From positions 558,001-622,000 of the forward strand of contig NC_011683.1 of the NCBI RefSeq assembly GCF_000150955.2: a DNA stretch of 64,000 bases. The letters run 5' to 3'. The translations under genes and the position numbers were made by a program. Origin of the DNA: Phaeodactylum tricornutum CCAP 1055/1. Taxonomy: Eukaryota; Bacillariophyta; Bacillariophyceae; Surirellales; Neidiaceae. Each line of letters opens with the position of its first letter. Within the stretch, counting starts at the first letter, position 1. The notes under the pieces are model-generated. The model was not told the DNA's origin. It worked only from the letters and a program-made list of their open reading frames with translations, and ran no database searches. Positions 54,591 through 63,082 of the stretch are shown one piece after another.

Positions 54591-55503
54591 ATGTTTGAAG
54601 CACGCTTGGTCGAAGGCAAAATCTTCAAACAGATCATCGAGTCCATTAAGGATCTCGTCACCGACGCCAACATTGAATGTACGGAAGAAGAAATTGCCAT
54701 TCAATGTATGGACTCGGCGCACGTGTCGCTCGTCGACGTGACGCTATCCGCAGCAGCCTTTGATCACTACCGCTGTGATCGCAATCTCTCGCTCGGATTC
54801 AATTCGTAAGTCTGGGGTCCGCCAGCGAGCACGCTTCGTGGGGTCGTCTCGGTATTTGTGCTCACACCTTTCCTCCCATTCTGCGATCCCGTCTCGCTCC
54901 CACACTTTTTCGACTCTCCATTACTACTCGGACAGTGCCAACATGAGCAAAATCTTCAAAATGATGAATCCGGACGATGTGGTCGTCATGAAGGCCGAAG
55001 ACAACGGCGACGCGCTCACCATGATGTTCGAAAGCACCAAGACCGAGACGATTGCTGACTTCGAGCTCAAGCTCATGGAGATTGACAGCGAACAGCTCGC
55101 TATTCCCGAAACACCCTACAACTGCACCATACAAATGCCCAGTACGGAGTTCCAACGCATCGTCCGGGATTTGCAAGTACTCGGCGACACGTGCCAGATT
55201 TCCTGTACCAAGGAAGGCGTGCGCTTCTCCGTCACGGGAAACATTGGCACCGGCAACGTGCTCATTCGTTCCAACGCTGCCGCGGAAAAAGAAGACGACC
55301 GGGTCGTTATCGAAATGCAGGAACCGGTCGAACTCACCTTTGCCCTGCGCTACCTCAACTTTTTTACCAAGGCGACTCCGTTGAGTGGACACGTCATTAT
55401 CTCCATGGCACCGGACATCCCCGTCATGATCGAGTATCCCATTAGTGAAACCGGACACATCAAGTTCTTTTTGGCACCCAAGATTGAAGAAGACGCCGAT
55501 TAA
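54591..55503 (+). CDS. PCNA: Proliferating cell nuclear antigen (sliding clamp)
   Basis: Trimeric ring that holds DNA polymerases and repair factors on DNA in the nucleus. Two exons, 54591-54805 and 54936-55503, joined in phase 2 (donor GTAAGT, acceptor GGACAG, 130-nt intron); 260 aa, matching the family. Seen: MFEARLVEGKIFKQIIESIK, IAIQCMDSAHVSLVDVTL, YRCDRNLSLGFNS joined to ANMSKIFKMM, the inter-domain region with QLAIPETPYNCTIQMPSTEF, and the C-terminal ALRYLNFFTKATPLSGHVII and IKFFLAPKIEE. The lysine equivalent to K164 lies in this chain's CTKEGVRFS region or nearby but was not fixed. Identity secure. Confidence 0.97.
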
Positions 55504-55913
55504 ACGGTCGATTTTTGCGCGGGACCGCGACGTCATGCGGTCGGGGGTACAATCGTCACCGGATACCATTTTATTTATACGAATGGTACAAGAACGGAAA
55601 GGGTAGGATACACCAAATGTTTGCGTTTGTCGAGGTAATTTACCTAGTAGAAGAACACCTTTACGAGCCAATGACCACTTCGGACTATCGCTCGAATCCT
55701 ACTGCCGTGCGTCATATCGACCATCCAACGATTTCATCCGGATATCATTGTCAGTAGACCTTCGTAGCAACGAGAACGGACATTCACCGTTTGGACCGCG
55801 GACTGTACTGTGTGTACTTTGTTATTTACGCAGCGCTAGCCAGCACAAAGGTACAAGATGCATGCAGGATGAAAAGATAGAAAGTCGTCTCCATTTGATT
55901 ACTACCTATAGGT
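55504..55913. other. Convergent 3' intergenic region
   Basis: Between the stop codons of PCNA (+) and the YIPF6-like gene (-). Nothing recognised. Confidence 0.45.
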
Positions 55914-56645
55914 CTAGAATAGCAGAATCAACCATCCCAGAAATGTGTAAAAGAAAAAAACGGGATACAGTGCCAGAAACCTTCGATCTCGTCTGACGTA
56001 GAGACTGATAAACACGGAGCTCGATCGGGTTGCCCACACAAATCCCACCGCGACGAGAATGAAATCGATCCACATCCAAGTATTGATAATTAGTTTCATA
56101 CAACCAATCGCAATCGCGGCCAAAGTCAAGGGAAAGACACAGTAACCGAGTACGCAAAGGGACTGAAAGAAGGAAATGGTGCCTCCCAGTAGCTGAGCGT
56201 TTACGGTGACAACAGTCCCACCCACCCAAACAGCGCAAAAGACAGCCGCAAAAACCAGGGCGGCTTGGTCTGTAGGAGCTCGAAACGACAAAATGACGGC
56301 CAGCGATAAGCACAACACGAGTGGCCCCCAGAGATCCCAATCCTTGAGTTGTTGAATGACTTTGCGATCATTCTCCGACAATTCTTCGCAAGCTTCCGTT
56401 GGCTGTGCGTCGTCCAGTGACTGTGATACAGCAGCATAGGCAATGGATGTTGCCGAACGATCTAGCGGCATCATGACGACCTTGAGCTTAACTCCCACGG
56501 CGCGGACATCCCGCATAATCGTCTCCATGACCGTTTCGTCCAGCGTGGAATATGGCCGGAATAGTTCCTTTTCATGGTCTTCTACCGTCGTTACGGATTG
56601 TTGTGGAGCCGCGTTGGCCCAGGCAGGGCCATTGTTCGATTCCAT
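55914..56645 (-). CDS. YIPF6-like Yip1-domain Golgi protein
   Basis: Multi-pass membrane protein of the Yip1 family, which act with Rab GTPases in ER-Golgi traffic. A single exon of 243 aa. The cytosolic N-terminus carries the YIPF6-type motif PYSTLDETVMETIMRDVRAV followed by GVKLKVVMMPLDRS, and QLKDWDLWGPLVLCLSLAVI leads into the membrane part. About five hydrophobic segments follow (VFAAVFCAVWVGGTVVTVNA, QSLCVLGYCVFPLTLAAIAI, WIDFILVAVGFVWATRSSSV, LYPVFFFYTFLGWLILLF). Start is the only sensible ATG. Call is secure at family level and good for the YIPF6 branch. Confidence 0.9.
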   Translation of the reverse strand: MESNNGPAWANAAPQQSVTTVEDHEKELFRPYSTLDETVMETIMRDVRAVGVKLKVVMMPLDRSATSIAYAAVSQSLDDAQPTEACEELSENDRKVIQQLKDWDLWGPLVLCLSLAVILSFRAPTDQAALVFAAVFCAVWVGGTVVTVNAQLLGGTISFFQSLCVLGYCVFPLTLAAIAIGCMKLIINTWMWIDFILVAVGFVWATRSSSVFISLYVRRDRRFLALYPVFFFYTFLGWLILLF

Positions 56646-57108
56646 GCTGATTGAGATGCGAAAAGGAACGCTAAAAACCTGGAAACACTAAGACGACGAG
56701 AGTCTACCGCCATGGTCCAACCGCGCTGGAGTGTGGGGCGATTCGAGACCGAGGTTCTCCAGCGACCCGGCAACTACCGTATCCTACCGCTACGTATAGA
56801 AATATGGAATGTAATAGGTAGTAAAGTAGAAGCGATATTGCAAATTCATATTCAGAATGTGTCTTTCAGACCTATCACAGGACATTGGACAGGATTTCGT
56901 CATCCTCTCACAAACACTCTAGGAATCGCCAAACCCTGGACACTTTTTAGACGGCAGTGAGAGCGGAAAGCAACCGGAGCCAAAAACAAACAACCATCCA
57001 CTTTACCCTCGGGATACACGAGCGAAAAGCAAAAGTAGTTCTTTCGACAAACCCCATTGTGGCCTATCAACACAGAGCGTGGCCACAACGATATAGCTTT
57101 GCCAAAGA
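56646..57108. other. Divergent promoter region
   Basis: Between the YIPF6-like gene (-) and an unknown gene (+). An 82-codon plus-strand frame from 56712 has no known domain and no clear join to the next gene. Confidence 0.45.
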
Positions 57109-57870
57109 ATGAGCATTGGCGGTCCTATCTTTTCGTTGACTTGGTTCGGACGAATATGCCCTTGTTTGGAAAAGGAAGAAGACAAGACCGGCCGACAAGC
57201 CGTCATCCACGTCAACGATGTTGGCCAGAGAATTTCCTGGAACACGAAAGGCAGTGAACAGCAACCGAAAAGCTTTTCGCTAGGGAACCTCTTCGGTGGC
57301 GGGGGTTCCGGTGGGGCCAACTCTGGAGAAAAGGGAATGGTTGCTGCCAAATTGCTAATACGAGACAATGACGAAGGTTCGCCGGAAATTTATGTGGATC
57401 CATTGCCACCCCCTTCTGGACAAAGCGTGGGGTACAAACTGAACATCGCGCTCCGAAGGATCGATCGAGTATCGACGGACCCCAGTACCGGCCAAATCTC
57501 CCTCCTCGCAAAGGCACCACCGGATAAGAAGCAGTCACCAAAAACGCTACTCAATTTTGTTTTATTACAAGTCTCCGGAGATATGCCTATCAAAGACGAT
57601 GAGCGTAATTTGTTTGTGCATAACATGTCGGTACTCGTGGAATGGGAACGACAGCGACGAACCGCCGCCAATATTGACGACGACGATGACGAAGAGGACC
57701 AGCCGAACTTTCTACAGGCCAGGGCTCAAAAGGCTACACATTTCGCTAAAAGAGAGATTGAACTTCAGCAGGCCAAACGGTCACGAGAAGAGCGCAAAGC
57801 CAAATTTGTCGCGGAAAGCGGGGGTCTGAAATACACCGCATTGGCCATGGCGAGTCGTATAGACGGCTGA
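57109..57870 (+). CDS. Hypothetical protein (253 aa)
   Basis: Not recognised. A single exon with a Cys/Trp-containing N-terminus (SLTWFGRICPCLEKEED) and a Gly-rich loop (NLFGGGGSGGANSG). The central region looks beta-rich (MVAAKLLIRDNDEGSPEIYV, VGYKLNIALRRIDRVSTDPS, LLNFVLLQVSG). An acidic run (NIDDDDDEEDQ) and a long basic helix (KREIELQQAKRSREERKAKF) end it. The N-terminal motif could be a membrane-association site, but nothing proves it. Codon use and length support a real gene. Confidence 0.7.
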   Translation: MSIGGPIFSLTWFGRICPCLEKEEDKTGRQAVIHVNDVGQRISWNTKGSEQQPKSFSLGNLFGGGGSGGANSGEKGMVAAKLLIRDNDEGSPEIYVDPLPPPSGQSVGYKLNIALRRIDRVSTDPSTGQISLLAKAPPDKKQSPKTLLNFVLLQVSGDMPIKDDERNLFVHNMSVLVEWERQRRTAANIDDDDDEEDQPNFLQARAQKATHFAKREIELQQAKRSREERKAKFVAESGGLKYTALAMASRIDG

Positions 57871-58324
57871 TTTTGATCAACTCTTGGGTTTGAATGAGCA
57901 ATTTGGCCTGTGCTGAAGTTTTTGGGAGTTGCTTGCGATACTTATGCTTTCCCAGGGACCAGCATAGCAGTCTTCATTGTTTTTCAGAATAGCCCGAGTA
58001 GTGTAGATATCATACATGCATTTCCGTCGTGGAGCCGTGGACTGTTCTCGCGGGACAGCGCAGCGTAGGTAGTCCATCCCTATCATGATTTGACAGATCC
58101 CCAATCGGAGAAAAAGTCCGTGGTCATTTATAGGCCAAACCAGACATTCCGAATTCCCTCCGGGTACTGCTCTGGGTATATTCGGGCAGAGAATTTTTTC
58201 ACGGAACCTGGAAGACGTGACAAACGATGCGATGCGATGCCTCGACAGTTTCCGATTACCGAACACGATTGGACCGAAACGACAGTGACTACTTTTTACA
58301 CTTGATCGAAAGTATTGATCCACC
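57871..58324. other. Intergenic region
   Basis: Between two plus-strand genes. A 155-codon minus-strand frame (57877-58344) covers it but overlaps the next gene's first exon antisense and has no known domain. Confidence 0.45.
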
Positions 58325-58686
58325 ATGACTGAAAAAGATGACATGAAAAAGTACGATGCCGAACCCGATATAGTTGCGACGGCTGTACCGGCGGGGCAGG
58401 GGGGACAAGGGAATGAGCCACCGATTCCTGCCGGACATTCCAGATTCTACTGTAGCAAATGCCACACGGTATGTACGATTCATGCCTTGTACCGTCTATG
58501 AGCCGTTTCCGTCACGGAGAGGCGGGTTTTTTCATGGTGACTAAGACTGACTCGTTTGTCGTTCACTTGCGTTGTTTGCCGCAGCCGTACGATCTTCCGA
58601 ACAAAGCGACATCCTGGCGCTGTGCCAACTGCATGGAATTCAATTCGATCACACAGGGCGAATGCGAATGGTGCACGGTTTTGTAA
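58325..58686 (+). CDS. Small double-CxxC zinc-ribbon-like protein (81 aa)
   Basis: Two exons, 58325-58468 and 58585-58686, joined in phase 0 (donor ACG|GTATGT, acceptor TTGCCGCAG, 116-nt intron); 81 aa. After an acidic, Gly/Pro-rich N-terminus, the C-terminal half has three CxxC pairs: FYCSKCHTPYDLP, WRCANCMEFNSI and GECEWCTVL. Paired knuckles like these bind zinc, as in RanBP2-type or LSD1-type fingers. The protein ends directly after the last pair. Binding partner unknown. The intron splits the first CxxC knuckle from the rest, which supports the model: neither exon alone makes sense. Confidence 0.75.
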
Positions 58687-59258
58687 ATCAAGACTCTTGT
58701 TGAGACGATGTTTTTTTTATTCGAGGAGCTAAAGTGCAAGGCACCGTTGGCGGAAACGAAATTCGGTGGATGCTGTCCGTTAATTTACAAACAGGTGCGG
58801 GATAACGCGTGAGGTACCCACTACTTCGTTTTACAATCAATCGACACAGCTGGAAGCTCATAGAATACGTAATGTATTGCATGATTCTTTATTTCAAGCA
58901 TGATCTTGCTCACGTTTGTAGAAGACGGGGAACTCGTCGCCTCGAAAATCGAGAGTCTTTTTGTGAGCGTATGTAGACCTACTTTGCATCCACCTTCGTG
59001 CCGGCGGTAGTAGCGTGATATCTTATATTAAAAGGTAGTGGCTACTTTTGTGTTCATGTTGGGACTATATTTTCGGGCTATTGCAGTACGGAGGCCTTGA
59101 AGAGTCAATCTAGGTGGTTTCTTTCACTCTACGATGACGGATCTATGCATACATACTTTGCTTGCAACCCCAAACAGTTCTTTGCCGATTGCAGCCCTCA
59201 AGCCACTCACGCAAACTTCATTCACTGCATTTACAACAGTACAAAGGTGTATCACTAA
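58687..59258. other. Convergent 3' intergenic region
   Basis: Between the stop codons of the small zinc protein (+) and the MPC-like gene (-). No gene or repeat recognised. Confidence 0.45.
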
Positions 59259-60110
59259 TTAAGCTTTCTTCTCGATAAAATCGGCGTTGACTTTTCGTCC
59301 CAAATGCCATGCGGAACTTCCAAACAGAGCAATGTTGACACTGCAAAGCGTATAATTGATCGGGGTTACCAGCAGGGCGTATCGCGAAAAGAAAAATCCC
59401 GTCAAAGTCAGGGCTGTGTATTGCGGAAGACTAATCTTATCCGTCGGGCGGTGCAGATCCATAAAGGAAGCCCCAGAAATCATCCATTTCGACATGGGCG
59501 CCCAAAAGTGCACGGTGAAAGGACCGGCATCCGCCGCCGCTACCTTGGAAACGACGCCCATATTCATGTTGGAAAGAGCGGAACGGATAGTAGGTCCAGC
59601 CACAATACAGCCTCCCATGATGGCGCCACCGATTGCTGCTTTCTGGCCGAGTTCCTTGACTTGTTCTTCTTGACCGTTTTCAATCTTGTACTGCAAGGCC
59701 CGGCGGAGCTGATTCAGCTGCGCGCCTACATTGGTTACGTGACACGCGCACAAAAGCAGATTTTGCGGCTTGACGACCCATGCCCATCGTGCAAAAAGTG
59801 AACTGTAAACAATCAATACGGGGGTCATGGTGAGACTGATCACCTCCGGACCTTGAATGGTGGCGTCGTAAATAGCGGCTCCAGACATGCCCCAACCAGC
59901 GAGTGCTCCGAGACCACCCCAGACTTCTGCCGAGTTCCACCAGCCCTTCGACTCTTCTTTCGGCACTGTTTGGGTTTCTTTCCGAATGGTTTCTTTGACG
60001 GCGTGTTTGGATTCTTTGGCTGCCCCGCCACCTCCTTCACTGAACCAGCGGCGCGCCGCTACTCTTGACCTAGTCAAGGCAACAGTGGCTACACGAACCG
60101 ACGAAAACAT
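59259..60110 (-). CDS. Fused double mitochondrial pyruvate carrier (MPC) protein
   Basis: MPC proteins carry pyruvate across the inner mitochondrial membrane, normally as a pair of separate small subunits. This 283-aa chain has an Arg-rich mitochondrial presequence (MFSSVRVATVALTRSRVAAR, then RWFSEGG). After a charged spacer come two MPC-like units. The second (residues about 195-275) is clear: VHFWAPMSKWMISGASFMDL, RPTDKISLPQYTALTLTGFF, FSRYALLVTPINYTLCSVNI. The first (about 60-145) is more diverged: GALAGWGMSGAAIYDATIQG, ISLTMTPVLIVYSSLFARWA and VVKPQNLLLCACHVTNVGAQ. A helical linker with KIENGQEEQVKELGQKAAIG joins them. The ATG at 60110 is the first in frame. Second unit secure; first unit probable. 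Confidence 0.85.
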   Translation of the reverse strand: MFSSVRVATVALTRSRVAARRWFSEGGGGAAKESKHAVKETIRKETQTVPKEESKGWWNSAEVWGGLGALAGWGMSGAAIYDATIQGPEVISLTMTPVLIVYSSLFARWAWVVKPQNLLLCACHVTNVGAQLNQLRRALQYKIENGQEEQVKELGQKAAIGGAIMGGCIVAGPTIRSALSNMNMGVVSKVAAADAGPFTVHFWAPMSKWMISGASFMDLHRPTDKISLPQYTALTLTGFFFSRYALLVTPINYTLCSVNIALFGSSAWHLGRKVNADFIEKKA

Positions 60111-60669
60111 GGTGGGATATGGAGACAAAGCTGCCGCGGTTTCGAATAAACTTTTGCTAAACGTAAATATTGGTTAGGATATCGACAATACCCGATGTCT
60201 CCGATGTTCGGTTTTGACAGTGAGAAGCGCTGGTGGATGGTTTCGTTTCCAAAAAAAGATCTTAATCTCACCACATACGGGTCCAGCGTCCAGATGGAAC
60301 ACTGACTGTGAGCCGCAATTGGACGTCACGGCGCGGCTTTGCTCGACCGAGAGTCGGTCAAGAAACTAGCTCTCACTTATTTTACAGTGAGACAGTGCTG
60401 TGTCTACGACATAGGATTCGCCAATCGAAAGTCTATGTAGAATAGACACGAAAGGCCACATACTACCTATCAAAACTTCCACGGCAAAACAAAGAAATTT
60501 GACTCCGTTTCGGACGCTCGACATCCAACCATGAGAAATGCTGCCACGCCGAGGACCCTGATGGATCAGATAGAAAACCCTTTCGACTTTATCAACGAAC
60601 AAGGCGCAAGATCTTGTCAATTTTCTCTATAGTGCAACAACTCATTCCTCGAACACTTGGTATATAGAA
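60111..60669. other. Divergent promoter region, MPC / RNB genes
   Basis: About 560 bp between divergent start codons. Nothing further recognised. Confidence 0.5.
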
Positions 60670-62976
60670 ATGAAGCGAGGTCGGAGATGTGAGGAACGTT
60701 CTTCGATGACTTTTGGAAATGCATCGGCGAATGCCTGCTTGCTTTGGATCTGGATGCTGTCATCGCTTTCCGATTCGTATACTTGCAGCGCTTTCCGCGG
60801 CACGACTAGGTCACATGCATATAAAACGATGATTCCTAAGGTCAACTTTGTGCAGCTAAAAAGAAGTGCTTTACGTCTACGGCAGAACGACTACGTTTCG
60901 AATGATGACGAGCTGTCCAATCTCCTCCGATCCTACGGCTACGATCGACGATTATTGGAAATCCGTCCCGGGGATCTGCCACTTCTAGCGGAAGTGTTCG
61001 TGGACGGAACCTCCGTTTTGGGACAAATCGTACAGTTTCTGTCTTCGTCCGTCGAGCCCAAAGTCGTCGTGTTTCTAGGAACCAAGCTGGAACAAATGGT
61101 GGTTGATTTGGGTCAAGTTACAACTATTTGGGATAAACCGGTGGACCATGATGCGGATGCGAATTTGCCGCCGTTACCAGATTGGGACGAAGTTGTATCT
61201 CAAGCACAAATTTTCAGCAAAGACAACGCGGAAGGAGCTTTCGATCGTCTCTACCGTACGCGTGTAGGCCGAGCACGATCATCGACCAACGGTCTGAGTA
61301 AACGAGATGTCACTAGATTGGTACAGCTTTATCCTGATGCAGAGCAAGCAAGAGTTGTTGATGTGCTCTTGCGAAAACTGATCAAAGCGGGCAGTGGTCT
61401 GTCGCGACTTGTAGATTCCTCAGTTGCGAAGGCCTATCTATTCCGTGGGATGCCCGAAAAGGCCGGCATCCAACAACGCGCTGTGGCGTCGTATCTTCTC
61501 GCGCACGATGCCGCAGCCGGTGGTCGTTTTAAACGATGGCCGTGTGGCTACGTAACTTCAGCATTCGATCAAGGATCTTTGCTGTCCATCTCAGTACTCA
61601 ACGGTGGCTGGCTAGTAGTAGACCAGAGTGTTCGAGCAGGGACAGAAGCACGAAAATTCGTTCAACGTGCGGCCGATAACGATGGCACAGTTTCTTCTGT
61701 AAGAGCGGGAAAGTCTTCAACAGCGGCGGACGAACGTATCCTGCAGCGACTCGAATGTCTAGCCATGGGAGAACTGTTTTCGAAAGAAACCAGCGACGAA
61801 CGCGATTTGGAACTCGATGTCCGTGAAGTATTGAACGGAATGAACCAGTCTTTGTCACCGCAGGGTGCGAAAAAAGCCCTCATTCAAGTTGGCTGGTGGT
61901 CGGGCATGGAATCATTTGATCGAATTGAACCCTGGCCGAAGGAAGTCTTGGACGCGTCAGCTTGGTATTCTAAGTGGGCAAGGAAGAATCTGGGGTCGGG
62001 TGAAAAGAGGGTTGACTTGACACACTTACCCGCCATTGCAATCGATGCCAAAAAAACATCGTTTTGCGATGATGCTATAGGCGTCCGTCCCCGAGCAAGT
62101 ACGGGACGTGCGGTTGATCTTGCAGTTTCGAAATGGGAAGTCTTGATTCACATTACAGACATGTCCGACATTTATGCTGCAACCTCGCTTGATAGTATCC
62201 CAGATCCTGAAGACCATTTATTAAAGCTTAGAGACGCCGCAAGGCGCCGAGGAACCAGTCGATACGATCTCCCTCTGGGGCCTCTGCATCTTCTACCTCC
62301 GGTAGTATTGCAAGCGCTCTCGCTTTCAAGCCGTAAAGAAAGTCATCGATGCGTTACTCTTTGGGCGTACATTGACGAGCGAACAGGCAGGCTTCGAGAC
62401 GCGGGCATTGAACGCACAGTAATCTCTTCGCCCGTCCACTTGTCATACGAAGCAGCCACAGCTCTCATGACCGATTCAACGGATGCAAATTCGAAATCGT
62501 TTGCAAACAAAGCCCGTGCCATTCTCCTAGTGTCTGAAAGAAATCTGCAATTATGGAACAACCAGCATCGAGATGTAAATCAAGCTGCACAAAAACGAGA
62601 ACAGAGGCTCGCTGCCCGTGCTTTGAACAATGACGTGTCTCATACGTTCGGCGCTAGTAACGGACACTTTCAACGGACTCGAGGCCATCGCTTAGTCGAT
62701 TCTTCCTTACAATTGTATGCTTACGCTATCAACGATCTCCTCCGCAAAGCTAAAGCGCCAATTCCTATTGCCGCAGGTGCGGATGCATCAAGGAGTGCTC
62801 GAGTGGCTACAGCTCCACTGCGACGATACATTGACGGGGAGAGTCAGAGGCAAGCGCTTGCCGTGTTGTGCGGATACGGAACACCGATGACGATTGGCGA
62901 GTGCCGCGAAGCAGGGATCGCGGCAAACGGAGCACGGAATGCTATCTCGAATTTTCGTGCTGTCAGGAAGAAATAA
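60670..62976 (+). CDS. RNB-domain (RNase II/R family) protein, plastid-like leader
   Basis: Family enzymes degrade or trim RNA from the 3' end and mature organelle rRNA. A single exon of 768 aa. The N-terminus has a hydrophobic signal (ACLLWIWMLSSLSDSYTCSA) followed by FRG, with F at the cleavage site as in diatom plastid preproteins, then basic residues. An internal region holds LRSYGYDRRLLEIRPGDLPL and other helices. The RNB core begins near residue 450: LTHLPAIAIDAKKTSFCDDA, then IHITDMSDIY, LLPPVVLQALSLSSRKESHR and ALWAYID-like residues. The usual active site (I-D-x6-D-x-D-D) is only partly kept: here ID, then SFCDD, so one of four acidic ligands is replaced by Phe. Activity may be reduced. 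The C-terminal end (ALAVLCGYGTPMTIGECREA) is not typical. Confidence 0.82.
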   Translation: MKRGRRCEERSSMTFGNASANACLLWIWMLSSLSDSYTCSAFRGTTRSHAYKTMIPKVNFVQLKRSALRLRQNDYVSNDDELSNLLRSYGYDRRLLEIRPGDLPLLAEVFVDGTSVLGQIVQFLSSSVEPKVVVFLGTKLEQMVVDLGQVTTIWDKPVDHDADANLPPLPDWDEVVSQAQIFSKDNAEGAFDRLYRTRVGRARSSTNGLSKRDVTRLVQLYPDAEQARVVDVLLRKLIKAGSGLSRLVDSSVAKAYLFRGMPEKAGIQQRAVASYLLAHDAAAGGRFKRWPCGYVTSAFDQGSLLSISVLNGGWLVVDQSVRAGTEARKFVQRAADNDGTVSSVRAGKSSTAADERILQRLECLAMGELFSKETSDERDLELDVREVLNGMNQSLSPQGAKKALIQVGWWSGMESFDRIEPWPKEVLDASAWYSKWARKNLGSGEKRVDLTHLPAIAIDAKKTSFCDDAIGVRPRASTGRAVDLAVSKWEVLIHITDMSDIYAATSLDSIPDPEDHLLKLRDAARRRGTSRYDLPLGPLHLLPPVVLQALSLSSRKESHRCVTLWAYIDERTGRLRDAGIERTVISSPVHLSYEAATALMTDSTDANSKSFANKARAILLVSERNLQLWNNQHRDVNQAAQKREQRLAARALNNDVSHTFGASNGHFQRTRGHRLVDSSLQLYAYAINDLLRKAKAPIPIAAGADASRSARVATAPLRRYIDGESQRQALAVLCGYGTPMTIGECREAGIAANGARNAISNFRAVRKK

Positions 62977-63082
62977 AATAAAAGAAGCACGGAGCAGATC
63001 TGGCTTGTTTTCACATGTTTTGTACACTCGATACATATTATGAGCATCCAAACGCTGAAAAACTAGATCAAATGCCAGAGTG
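62977..63082. other. Convergent 3' intergenic region
   Basis: Only 106 bp separate the stop codons of the RNB gene (+) and the M16 protease gene (-), so their 3' UTRs probably overlap. Confidence 0.5.

Noticed and set aside
56626-56640. GTTCGATTCC, like a tRNA T-loop
   Set aside because: It lies in the first codons of the YIPF6-like gene and no cloverleaf can be built around it.
56712-56960. 82-codon ORF between YIPF6-like gene and the 253-aa gene
   Set aside because: No domain and no splice pair that extends it into the next gene.
57877-58344. 155-codon minus-strand ORF
   Set aside because: No domain, and it overlaps exon 1 of the zinc protein in antisense; chance is more likely.
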